64,000 nucleotides of DNA from the NCBI GenBank assembly GCA_028023455.1, contig JAQFVV010013069.1, positions 1 to 64,000 on the forward strand, in the 5' to 3' direction. This DNA is from Epiperipatus broadwayi (Eukaryota > Onychophora > Udeonychophora > Euonychophora > Peripatidae). Under the pieces are notes generated by a model. That model did not search any database, was not told the DNA's origin, and worked only from the letters and a program-made list of their open reading frames with translations. This document shows, piece after piece, positions 29,121 to 41,429 of this stretch (position 1 is the first letter of the stretch; each line of letters starts with the position of its first letter). Both the position numbers and the translations under genes were made by a program.

Positions 29121-29293
29121 CTGAAAAGAATTAGAGACAATTTCATTAGTTTTTAGATTTATAATTATGTTTCTCTCAGTTATTTAAATATCAGTCTTTG
29201 TTTTTCTTCTGATTTTGTTTATTATTAATTTAATATTTTGCTAGTTAATTTACTTTTGTATAGTTTTATCAATTATTTTGTTTTTTTCATCAT

Positions 29294-29342
29294 TCTTTGA
29301 ATATATATATATATGTATTTCCTTTGGTTAGTTTGTTATATA

Positions 29343-29424
<82 letters not shown>
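29294..29424. repeat. TA arrays
   Basis: (TA)n at 29294-29311 and again at 29346-29424, with one phase break near 29378. A frame through it encodes only Tyr-Ile repeats and is not a gene. Confidence 0.9.
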
Positions 29425-29428
<4 letters not shown>

Positions 29429-30940
29429 TGTGTTAAACATTACAATAATTATATTTTATTGTAAAAATACTCGCACTTTCTTTCATTTTTTTCATTCAAT
29501 ACTTCATTTAGTCCGTGATAAAAAAAAATAAAAATTTATTGGTCTGTGACATGTATTCAATTGAGAAACTCTGATATAGAATCCTCTATTATATTTCTTT
29601 AATTTTTCTTAAATAAATGAAGTTACCATTTTAATTTTAAAGTTTAAATGTTGTTTTTTTTTTTGCTAATTTATTTTAAAAAATCCATATATATTTCATT
29701 TCACTCAAATAACTCTTTACATTTTGATAAACTATAAAGTCTTTAATTATATTTCATTATATGAATAATATATACACTAAACTAACCATTCCCAGATGGA
29801 ACTTGCTATCACATATAATGGTGTTAGACACTTAACAAATCATGCATAAATTATCCAATAAAATTTAACTAAATATTGTCAATGCAGAAAATACAAAACC
29901 ATTTTTCATCCACATTTATACTAGACTACAACTCCCTTTAGGATGAATAACAATATATAATTTCAATACAAATAAAAGATCTAGGACTTTTTGCTAAATG
30001 TCATGTTGTCTTAACAACATATGATAAGATTTGGCTGGGAAGTTTACACATAATTTATTTTAAATGTGGGAAATATAGATAATAGCAAGTTTACCTTTTG
30101 GCATTATTTTATTTATATATGTATTCTTGTAGGTATATAGTTTTCAAAGATTTAAAACTATTAATCATTACTTCTATATTAATGCATTGGTTGCTAGTTA
30201 TGGCTAAAAATGTGACAGCTTCCCATCATTCAAATCCCATCATTTTTAAGGTTACGGTAAAGATTTTGCCATCATTTGAAAGGTTATAAAAAGTTCTGTA
30301 AGATGCTGTCCTCTCTTGAATTATTTTACAAGTAAAAAATCAATAAAACTGATGTTATAGGTCTAACAAAGGAAAAAGGCATCCATTTCTTCAATCTGAT
30401 TGGCTGTTAAATTTTGACAATAAAGAAAATGGTTGTCAATAACCGAAGAGTTACGATTTCTTTTGTTTCATTTCAAAATTGATAAAGCAATGTTTTAGAC
30501 CATTTTAAAAGTATTTTTTGACAAATTATAAATTTTTTTGATAAAATATGCTAAAAATAAAATTATTTTAGAAAAATAGTTAAGACTTTAGCAAAAATTA
30601 TTTACTTATCCGCAACATAAAATTAAGAAAGAAATCACTGACATCAGCAAAACTTTTTGTTTGGTGAGTAATGTTTGTTTTTAGATTTGCCACTATCGAA
30701 TATTTTTATAATTATAAATAAAAATTTATTTTTGAAAAAACTTTCGTTCACTTTCATAACCTGACAAATTATTAATATACTTTTTACAAACAAAACTAAA
30801 GTCAATATAATATTAAAAGATGAATATATTTTGACACTTGAGTTTGTGAATTGACCAATTAAAAGTTTAAACTTTTACCTCACTTGGCCAATAAAATAAT
30901 CAGCAAAAAAGAGGTTAATACTGTTTTATCTAAGCTAATT
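29425..30940. other. AT-rich sequence without recognisable genes
   Basis: No family recognised. The frame at 30098-30289 is short and lacks a motif. Confidence 0.5.
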
Positions 30941-31136
30941 TATATGATGTGAGTCACATCTGACTACTCTTGGACCTTGGGTCTTTGGGTAGGATGTTGG
31001 AGACAATGTGATGATGTACATGACCTATGATTGCACCTATTTTTAATAGACCCAGCTCAATACTCATAATTTAAACTCAAATGCAATTTGGGTCAGTTCA
31101 TCCATACCTTAACCCCTTTTTTGGTTGTTATTCCTG

Positions 31137-31234
31137 GAATTCAAATCCAGGGAGAATTTAGGTTACAATTAGTAAGATGTATCTAGAATTCAAATCCAGG
31201 GAGAATTTAGGTTACAATTAGTAAGATGTATCTA
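31137..31234. repeat. 49-bp tandem duplication
   Basis: GAATTCAAATCCAGGGAGAA and the rest of the unit occur at 31137-31185 and again, almost unchanged, at 31186-31234. It is recent compared with the decayed sequence around it. Confidence 0.9.
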
Positions 31235-31738
31235 GTAATCAACCGACAAAATTTTGATTCTATTATATATTATATCATATGTGTCTGTGTACATTTGAGG
31301 TTATAAATTGATGAGTGAATACAAAATCAATTTAATGAATTAAGAACTAAATCAAAATTAATAAATTCACTAACATTTATTATGGAACAAACATAAAATT
31401 TATAAGCTCAAAATATAAAAAATAATAATAATATTGGAGTCAGTAATGAACTATCGTATCCTTAATGCAACAAATTTATATTATCATATCCATAATCCTT
31501 AGATAGAAATTCATGTTGATGACAACAGTTATCTACAACATTCAAACAATGTAAGTCTAAATAACCAATTTATATTTTTACATTGTCATATGTATTTCTA
31601 TTATAGTTTATATGCATTGGATGGTGTTTGACTTCCTCATGACTGCTTCCCAAATCTATGTACAATTTATCATATGATAGTAAAAATCATTCAGAAAAGG
31701 GGTTAATCATTATACAGAATAATAGAAATAATGATTTG

Positions 31739-31742
<4 letters not shown>

Positions 31743-31792
<50 letters not shown>
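31743..31792. repeat. (TA)n array in copy A
   Basis: TA repeats with one TG interruption near 31773. It is in the same relative place as the array at 34243-34318 in copy B. Confidence 0.9.
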
Positions 31793-31840
31793 ACAAACAA
31801 GATAAATATGTTGTAATAGAGTGTATATATTCAATATAGT

Positions 31841-32145
<305 letters not shown>

Positions 32146-33574
32146 AGTCCTACCATATTATCATGTGGTAAATAGTCAAATGTCAGTCACTATGATTGGA
32201 GAAAGGTCAATATAGATTTCATTTACAAAAGAATCTTTTAACTAAAATTAACCATCCTCCTCTCTTTTTCAATTTCTATTTGAAATGAACTTTCCCAAAG
32301 AAACACTTTTTAAATCATAGAAAATTCACATTTCCAACTATGAAAAAAAAAATGAAGCAAAAAACAAATATTTACAAGAGTTAAAAATTCAAATTACATA
32401 ATCAAGATTTTACAATCCCTTTAAATCAATTTAGTTAAAATTTGTGAGTTGGAAAAAGTCTTTCATATGTATAGTTCATGCATTAGAGATGATTATTCTT
32501 AAGTGAGGCTTAAGGTACCTGCTGGCATCTGTTCAGTGTATATTCAAAACAGTTATGTCTTGGTCCTCACTTGTTCTTTCTGTAGATTCATCAGTAAGAA
32601 TTGCATATGAGGCAAAGATGTTTCTTCAGCATTTTAAAAATGGATAAAGAAAAATATCACACTTCCATGGCAGGAAAAACAATAATCCACCTATGACATT
32701 GTTAATTTAGCTAGAAAACATTTTATGATGACTAATTATATATAATATTTTTAAATCAGTCAGAGTTGACATTGTATAGATCTTATATATGGTTGATGAT
32801 TAATTACAATTCTACTTCAAATATTGGCAATCTTTAATGTTCTTCAATTTATGTTCGAATAGAATAGATATAATTATTTGATACAATATACACATAAAAT
32901 GTGTTTCTGACTTTATTCACTTAGACAAAATTCTTTATTTTATTTCACTTCAAAAACTTCTTTTACTTATTGCAGTATCATATAATAATTATATTTCTGA
33001 AAATAACAATTTTATGGAATAACAGATCTGTTTTCTCTTGTATTCTAAAACAAAATGTTTTTTGTTCTTTTTTTAATCTTGTCTTTTTGTAGCACATATG
33101 TAATTCATGAAGATTATGCAAATAAAGAAATGATATTATATTTATATATCATGTAATTTCTATTGTTTAACATATCTAAATTTTTATTTGCTTTTCGTTG
33201 CCATAATTGTTCATTGTTGTAGATATTATATCACTATAATTGACTTAAAAGTCATGTGATAAAGTATAATTTTATTCTCATACTTCTTTGTATAAAGATT
33301 GCTTTGACATTTATTTGTTTCATGACTGAACAATTGTCAATTTCTGTCATTTCATTATTTAGTTTAGTGACACATAAGATGACAAAGACAAGTACATTAT
33401 TAACACATATTTATATTATTTGTGTATTAATTCAAATTTATTATTTAAGCTAATTTTAATATTTGAGATGGACACAATTAGTGTTATGATTAGTTATGGT
33501 TTTGTTTGGTCAGGCTTGTAAGCTGCTCTTACATAATAGATATGACTAGAAAGAGGCTTATCATTTTTTGTTTA

Positions 33575-34241
33575 TATGAAATGTAATGGTCTGGGTTTTC
33601 CACCCAAAGAGGGAGAATGCATCTCACTATGGTCAGACCTAGAATCTTCTGGTAAGATGCTGTGAATGATGCAATGAAATACCTAACCTATAATAATATC
33701 TACCTCCAATGGGCTAGGTCTAAGTTTACAAATTAAATTTAGATACAATTTGGGTTAGTTCATCCATATCTCACCTCTCTTTCAAATTCCATTATGCCTC
33801 AGAATTCAAACTCAGGGAGAATTATGCCTTTGGCTCTCTTAAGGAGTGAATTTACTCTAGATAGCAACTACTGCACCTCTATACAGGTTTTCATTGACTT
33901 ATGATACATAAACCCTATTGTATTATTATATAAGGAAAAGATGTGTGTGCATGTATATATATATATCTGGTTATATAAGTTGATGGATAAATGTATGAAC
34001 GATTATGATAAACTAGAGATCAGTTTAGTATAAATAAAATTAACAACTTTTATTTAATAACAAACAAGAAGTCAAAACTCGTTTAACATAATTTCTATCA
34101 TATCAATAATTAAAAGTATTCATTATTCTAACCCTTATCCCTGGTAAAGATACATAACTTGTCACTCATTATTTACAAAGCAAATAAAATAAAAAAATCA
34201 TTATTGCATCGACTGTGAAGCTAATTTACAATATTATATAA

Positions 34242-34321
<80 letters not shown>

Positions 34322-35870
34322 GGCTCATTATTAAATTCCAATTATTGATGTTCCATCTTCTTTGGGACTTTTATCTATGTATGGTTTCCTATAGACCATA
34401 CAAACAAGAAAGTTAATCATTCATACTGAATCAAATAAAGATAAATGATTGTTAGTTACAAACATAAACCAATAACAAGAACTCTATCCTGTAGTTGTGC
34501 ATGTATTTAATATGGAATAGTATCAAAAACTCTTACCTTATTTCATATCACATAATGATGATCCAATATCAAGTCACTACAGAGGAAACTCACTTAAACA
34601 TTATTTACATAATTTTTTTTATATATATTAATAACCTCCCATCACACACTATATTGCTTTTAATCATAATGGACTTCTCCAAATGTAGGCATGTTGAAAC
34701 TTCCATGTGTAGAAATAAAAATTAGAATTTTACAAATGTATCAAAAAATATAACACATAATAAATCAAATTTTCCTCATAATATGATTAATGTCTGTGAA
34801 TTTAGCAATAATGTCTGTTAGTGATAGAGTCTATCTCTCTTATAGTCATTCTACTCTGATAAGTCACTCATCACTCACCGAAATCCCTCAGCAAAGTGCT
34901 TGAAATAATGTTTTCATTTTCTGCACTTGATTTCCTTCTGGATCCATTCAGACATTTCAGGTTGGACATTTAGTGTTTTTTAGGCATTATGAAGACAAGT
35001 GAATTAGATCATAATGCTTCTATGGTCAGGACAGTAGCACTCTTTCCTATGGCAATGTTGATTTAGCCAGAATACATTACTCAGAAATTTATAACAGATT
35101 TAATTTTCCTGTTTGTTATTTAGCATTTAATGGATTATAAAATAAACTACTTCATCATTTACATATATATGCTGGAATTATACTATTTTTTATCTAAAGT
35201 TTGAATAATTGCATAGTCTTTTATTTTTAATTATCAATTTAAAATCAATTCAGTTCTTTTATTAAAATGCTCAAAATTATCAAACTCACTCTGTTTTAAA
35301 CTATGATTGTGATTTCTTTTGACTTTTTTCACTGTGGAAATTATACAAATAATATGGAATGTTCAAACAAGTCATCCATCTCCTCTTGTTTCCATGATTT
35401 GATATTAAGATATTGGTTTTATACAGTTAACATATTTTTTGAAACACAACAAAAATGATGGAAAGTAATTGGGTTCACTTTTATAACATGCTCGTTTTCC
35501 ATTGTTTAGTATACTAGCTTTTCCATTTCATTTTTCACTGTGTGGTTGTTTATTGTTTTATGTATTAATGGTTGTAGCTAAAATTAAAATTATGTAATAA
35601 AATTCTACTCTCATTTTTCAACACTTGGTTTTCTAGAGATTGACTTGACATCAGGTAATCACTATGTTCACTAAGTCTGTCTTACATAGTGATGACACTA
35701 TTTAATTTGGTTTTTAATAAAACACTTTTTTCACATATATGTATATATGTTTGCATTAAAAATTGATAATGTATATTTAAACACCTGTTATTCCAGTTTG
35801 TTTTAAATGGGCTTAATTTGCTGGTATGAATAAATAAAAGTTGGTTTCAATAGGATTGAAAGCTACCCTT
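33575..35870 (+). repeat. Long diverged repeat, copy B
   Basis: Counterpart of copy A (30945-33480), including the paired AATTTGGGTTAGTTCATCCATA block near 33745 and the TA array at 34243-34318. Alignment at 35490-35800 against 33170-33480 is weak. Frames within it are short and unassigned. Confidence 0.4.
34243..34318. repeat. (TA)n array in copy B
   Basis: About 38 uninterrupted TA units. Equivalent in position to the array in copy A. Confidence 0.95.
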
Positions 35871-36399
35871 ACAACCCCCTAACTTTACAGGGTTAAAATT
35901 TTATGATATAATTATTAAGTTGTGTGTATGTTGATTAGGCATAGGATTGCTTTTTTAATAATGGGTTATAAAACATACTCATTTGATATTCTATTATTTA
36001 CTCAACTATATTTATGCTTCTTTCACAATTTTCTACTTTATTAACTACATTTCAGTAAGGTGAGATTTATATATGGGTTTCTTTTTTTCTTATAATTGTT
36101 ATATGTTCAAACTCAATCAGTAATGTGTCTCTACTGCAGATGGCAAATAGTTAAACTTGTTAGTCTTAATCTTCTTTTTGAAAGCATTAATGTAATTAAT
36201 AATTGGCATATAGTAAATCATTTTGCAATATCAAAATATTTATAAGAGATATTTTTGCATGAAGATAAAAGTATGCTTTGGACAATAAGTTAGTTATATT
36301 TTCAATAGATGTGAGAATATCATTTTAAATAGATGTTCCCATAGCATTCATTGATTTATAAATGGAAAAACATCCAAGAAAGTATGAGGAGGAGCAAAA

Positions 36400-37600
36400 G
36401 AGGAATAAACACTATTATCAGAAAGTATATTTCATATGGATGACTTATTAAGATCAAACTGAAGGTTATAGTATCCCATAGAATCTTTCAGAATAAAAGT
36501 AAATAAAGGTAGATACTTTTAGAAAAAACAAAAATTGCAAGATTATCCATAAATGATATAAGCTTGACTGCTTTATTTATCAGTGGAATATATATGACAG
36601 ATAGTTATCTCTATTTTCAAAAGCATCAAATTTATATAATAAAAAATAAAACAGTTAAAAGTGACCCTTGCAAAATAGAGTTATGGAGTTTAAATTCTGG
36701 TATTACTTTGTCATTAATAGTGATGAAAATGTTTTTATTGATTAGAATGATAACTAAAATATAAAGAATGGTGACAGGAATGTTGTGTAATTGTAATAGT
36801 TTAAGGAGAATGTCAACAGGGACAGAATCAAAGCTGATAAAATATTTAGCCATACTACTATAGAACTAGCTGTTCCAGTGTCTCTAATTTAGTCAATAAT
36901 AGTTTTAAACAGAGTGATTGCATCAGAGGTGGAAGCACCCTTTTTAGCAAACTGATAGTTTGAGATTAAAGGTAGACTAATAAACTTAGCTTATTTTTAA
37001 TGATTGATACAATGGTTTTAATAAGCAAATGTGACATAGAAAATAGTGGCAATGTTATTAAGAGAAGAGTGACTATTTTTCTTGAAAAATGTATCTAATG
37101 AAACTGGATACAGGTTATCAATGTGATAAATTTACTTAGAAAAAAAGTCAAGAAATTTATAATATTAGAAATGTGAAATAATTGATAGACAAAGGACAAT
37201 ATTTAGGAATCACATCAGAACCAGAATGAAAATTATCAGGTAAGATTTCAGCTTAAGCATAATGTCAGACTTTATAATATCATCATCTTGATAGCTTTTA
37301 CCAAAAGCATATACAGATAATTCAGGAGAATGGAAAGTTTAGAACTTAAATTTAAGGTAATAAGAAATAGAAAGCAATATGTTAAATACTATGCAGAAAT
37401 GTTGATTTACAATAATTGAAAAAGGGATAGACTTTTTACTTTTATAAGAAAAACCCCAGAAGATATAGTTTTCAATCAGATATGAGGTTAAGTGAAGAAG
37501 ATGATTTATCCCAAACCATGATAATTTTTGGTTTGATGGATTGTGATTTGCATCATTCTCAAGCTTTATGATTATGCTTGAACTGTATGTAGTTTAAAGT
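36400..37600 (-). pseudogene. LINE reverse transcriptase relic
   Basis: The minus strand carries non-LTR RT motifs in the right order, in broken frames. Near 37210, SGSD.IPK resembles the GSDGIP motif. Near 36900-36960, QFAKKGASTSDAITLF matches the RT motif (G..STTDAI). The frame 36853-36632 reads FDSVPVDILLKLLQ, then FITINDKVIPEF and a decayed LQGSLL, matching the AFDSVP...GVLQGSPLSP core. The downstream YxDD box is not seen. The clade is uncertain. Stops and low CG show an old copy. Confidence 0.6.
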
Positions 37601-37769
37601 AAACAGCTACAATATTAATGTGTAGTAGTTAATATATGTCTTTGGGTAGAATTGTTACTTTATCAGTTGGCAAACCATGACATAGATATAAATATTATTT
37701 GGGATATTAAATTGTCATAGGCATAAATTACTCATTGTGCACATGAATTATTTGATATACTTAAATGAG

Positions 37770-38320
37770 ATCATACAATTAGTCCTTTTAATTAATCTCA
37801 TCTCATAGTATAATGCCTGAATGCATTATATTAGATGTATTTTAGATTTTTGATTGAATGTAATGAATTTTGTTGTGTTTTCATTATTATTAACTATAAT
37901 AAATTTATTTAGATTTACCTCATTTCCATTAGCATTTTATCATATTCCAATCCAATTAAATTATTGATTAAATATGTTTAACATATGTTTTAGTTAAAAT
38001 ATTGATCTAGCCTCTTTCATTAGTTAACTTTAGCCCATTATTAGTTTATTAACCCATTTTTGTATTGCATGTGTGGTAGAATTAAGTATCTCATTTCTCT
38101 TCCTGTTTGGAGTCAGGTTGCAAATTAAAACAAGACCTGTGTATAACTTCAGAAATGTAATTTGTAGAGTGTTAAATAATAAAGCACTGCTAAACAGGTT
38201 GAAATGTAATTGGACCTGGAATCTTCATATCCCATTTCAATTAGGTTTAGTAAATTTTTATCTGGACTCTAGATTTTGTTACATGAATGAACAAATCTGA
38301 CTGTTACAATATATGCTGAG
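37770..38320. repeat. Diverged dispersed repeat, copy 2
   Basis: Partner of 8085-8560. The clearest shared block is at the 3' end: TGGACTCTAGATTTTGTTAC followed by ATGAATGAACAAATCTGAC, against the same phrase at about 8510-8550. The short frame at 38073-38300 lies in this repeat and is not taken as a gene. Confidence 0.45.
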
Positions 38321-39118
38321 CAGTCTTAATTTTTGAAATATCAAAATCTTTTTTCTTATTATATAAAAAAGCTTTATTAATAATCTTATAATCAAAACCA
38401 TTATAAAGAAGCATTTTTTAATGGCATAGATATCTTGGTGAAAATGCTTGTCACCAGAAAGTCTCTTAGTTTTATCTAACAATGTTGTTGTTATTGAAAA
38501 TAATTGTGATGGATGGTGATGAGAAAAAAATATGGATATTTTCCAACAATATGATCAGAGAAAGGAAAGCTATATAGATTTTTGGAAGGCCTATGAAAAT
38601 AAATAAAAAGTGTGAATTAAAGAAAAATTAATAATATTTGGAAAAAGCTATTGGAGAATAAAATATTCTTTAAAACATCTCAATATATATATATATATAT
38701 ATTGTAACGATATATAAATATGTCGTTACATTAATTTAAAATAAAAACTTAAAAGTTCGCAAATAAAAGTAAAAAACTAAACGCTAAAATTAAAATGTTT
38801 GTTAAACGTATATACATTCGCACAGATGCCAAACTTTAAAAATATTTTTTTTTAAAAAAACAAATAAATAAGTATTTGAACGTACTTTTTTATAAAAAAA
38901 AAAAGTATAAGATTTAAAAATAAAAACAAGTATTAATTAATTCTTGTAATCTGTAAATGGAAATGATTGTTTATAAATTGTTTGAAAAGCAAGCTAGCTT
39001 TGGGCTCTTGTATAATTAAAATGATCTGATGAAAGATAGATAAGAAAATAAAAAGAAATTAGCTTGACCAATGGAAGCACCAAGCCTCAGCCCGGACCCG
39101 AACGAAAATTTGGATTAG

Positions 39119-39160
39119 TGACGTCTTTGTTCATTCAATCTGGAGATAGACTATAAAAAG
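39119..39160 (+). promoter_or_regulatory. E3 promoter: CRE-like site and TATA box
   Basis: TGACGTCT at 39119-39126 followed by TATAAAAAG at 39152-39160. The same pair is in the other LTR at 41845-41852 and 41878-41886. TGACGTC is the core recognised by CREB/ATF factors. Spacing fits a core promoter with a proximal activator site, giving a U3 of about 480 bp and a very long R/U5. Function is inferred. Confidence 0.45.
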
Positions 39161-40104
39161 AGAAATATTGAGTTCCAGATAGTTTTTTTTGGACTTGATT
39201 TGATGAGAACGGTAAGACGCACTTGCCGTTATCTCTCATTTTTTTTTGTTTTAAAAAAAATATAAAATGAAAAGACTGTGATACAAGAATGGAACCAGCT
39301 AATGCTACCTCCAGAACATTATCTTCCAATGGAGACATCATGGGAATTAAAAACAGGAACCTGGACTCTTCTACTGTAAGCGATATTGACATGAACTCTA
39401 AATTTAAAAATAACTAAGAACTTTCGTTCAAGCTTATGAACTTCTATCTGACTTTTAAGTTTAAAATCAATTAATAATGTTGAATTCTATATGTTTTTCG
39501 ATTGATAAAAATCATTTCCATTTTTTTTCTTTCTTATTGTATAAATTGTTTATTGTTTAAATTTTAAATGATGAAATTTAGGTTGGGTATAGACGTTGCA
39601 TAGATTCGTTAGCGGTTGATAATGTTATGGTTTTCACATTCGATTAGAATATATGTCAACGATATCACTGCAAGCATCTTACGATGAATGCTAATGGGAT
39701 TTGTATATTCCCTATGCAAGTGACGTTTATCGATGACTTTGTATTTTGATCGGTTGTATTTAATTTGGAATGTTTTTGACCGTGGAATCTGTGCAGCTGA
39801 TCTGTACTCAACATTTTAAAACAAATTTTATAAAATGCATCTGTGCGAATGTATTTAAATGTTAAATTTAAGTCGGGCGTGAATGGCTATATAGTTTTGT
39901 AAAGTTATATTAAGGGAGGGTAATCTTAGGTTATTCATTTCATAGTTGAATTGGTTCAATGGATTGGATATATTTGTGTAATTAGTAGATGTAGTATGAG
40001 GTCTGCTATGGGCAGGATTATAGATATATGCCACACACCCTCTGTTTGCCTATGGATGGGTTTGTAAGTCGGCAGAAGACCACAGTCCATTCCTATGGAG
40101 TTTT

Positions 40105-40401
40105 TTGTTTATTGTTCTACTTGCCAACAGATGTCACATTCCTGTTGGTGGAGAGTCAATGTCTTCTCTATTTCTACTTATTGTTCAGATGTACTTTCCT
40201 GACAGTATAGTATTTTGTGTTGTCGTATCATGCTACATTGAATACATGAATGTATCAGATGGATTGGCGCCAGTTTGGTTGCGAAATTTGTTGCCTAAGG
40301 TTAAATCAGGGAAGAATATTTTCTTTTCAAATGCAGATCTATGTAGTCTATTCATACTTGACTATCTAAATAAAATATTAAACTCATTGAAACTTAGTTA
40401 A
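40105..40401 (+). CDS. Small LTR-encoded frame of E3 (uncertain), copy 1
   Basis: A 98-codon frame with a hydrophobic stretch (SLFLLIVQMYF, FCVVVSCYI, residues about 20-45) and a basic centre (LPKVKSGK). It resembles no family I know. The copy at 42832-43128 is identical, and the surrounding block of about 440 bp shows no difference between the two LTRs, whereas about one percent differs elsewhere. That is weak evidence for constraint, because chance or gene conversion could explain it. No start context supports translation. Confidence 0.15.
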   Translation: MFIVLLANRCHIPVGGESMSSLFLLIVQMYFPDSIVFCVVVSCYIEYMNVSDGLAPVWLRNLLPKVKSGKNIFFSNADLCSLFILDYLNKILNSLKLS

Positions 40402-40759
40402 ATGTAAAATTAAAAGTTAATATAAAAATCTAAAATGTTAAACTTATTCCTCAAAATTTAAATGTTATTTTATATGTGCGTAAATAAATATTTTTATGTG
40501 TTAATTTCTGGCAGTGGCTTTTATTCTATTGATATTTAAGATATAAAATTAAGATATAGATTTTTATCTCTGCGTCTCCGCTGAGCTAGTGACTTGGGCT
40601 AACGATCGGAATATTTAAATAAAGTGGAATCTTAACAGCGCGTATCTGCCTACTCTATAAATTTTTCTAGGCTCAAATGCCTAGATGGCGCCCTGGTAGT
40701 TGCAGATATCGTAGTTTGCGGTTAGATTCGATCTTCACTTTCATTTCGATCATTATAAT

Positions 40760-40776
40760 TGGCGTCCCAAGTGTGG
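40760..40776 (+). other. E3 primer binding site
   Basis: TGGCGTCCCAAGTGTGG starts at the LTR edge. It has the same TGGC..CCAA style as the E1 primer site, supporting a common ancestry or common tRNA use. Confidence 0.6.
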
Positions 40777-41429
40777 CCTTACCTCAGAGATTGACCCTGA
40801 GAAGGGGAATTGATGATGATGAAATTTTCTATCTTTAATAAATCACGAGTGCCCTGAGAATTTTAAAAGTGAATCATGCAAATAATTTTTTTTTCTGAAT
40901 AGTACTTTTTATACAGTTATACAATTTTAACCACTACTTTGACTGCCCGTAATATTTTTTCTGAAATTAGTATAAATATATTTGTTGTATTGACGTGGAG
41001 TTGCAGTTTGAAGTTTTGTTTAAAAAGTGCTGCCAGTAAGAAAAATTGCGCATATGTAGAGATAAATTCGAGGAATAAAAACTAATAAATAAAATGTAAT
41101 AATAAATCTAAATCATATTTTTTTAAAAAAAAAAAAAGTCTTGTTAAATTAAAATCTAATCGTTCACCTTGCCTAAGTAATAGTTAAAGGTAGGAGAAAT
41201 GAAACTTGGAAGGGAGGGGGCAGAAATTTAGCTGGTAATAAGGAATCGACAGTCAACATTTTTTTTTAATCATTATATTTGTGTGTAATTACTGTTTTGT
41301 CTTGTAAAAAAAAGTTTTGTCCTTTTGAAATTTTCATATATAATCAATTTGTGTAACGTAATTACTAACACTAAGTAAAGTCTTTTTTTTTTTTTTAATG
41401 TTTTTGTTTTTTGAGGAAGTTTACTGATA
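40777..41429 (+). other. E3 interior, non-coding
   Basis: About 650 bp without a usable frame. A purine-rich tract GGAAGGGAGGGGGCAGAA lies at about 41208-41225, some 205 bases before the 3' LTR. Poly-A/T runs are frequent. Confidence 0.7.

Larger units (their letters stand above)
38703..40759 (+). repeat. E3 5' LTR
   Basis: Begins with hairpin TGTAACGA-(12 nt)-TCGTTACA. A CRE-like TGACGTCT and a TATAAAAAG box lie about 420-450 bp in. An AATAAA is near 40617. A 98-codon frame (40105-40401) is identical in the other LTR. The antisense frame at 39135-39392 is unsupported. Confidence 0.85.

Noticed and set aside
29313-29531. 72-codon frame rich in Tyr-Ile
   Set aside because: It reads through a (TA)n array, with no flanking coding sequence.
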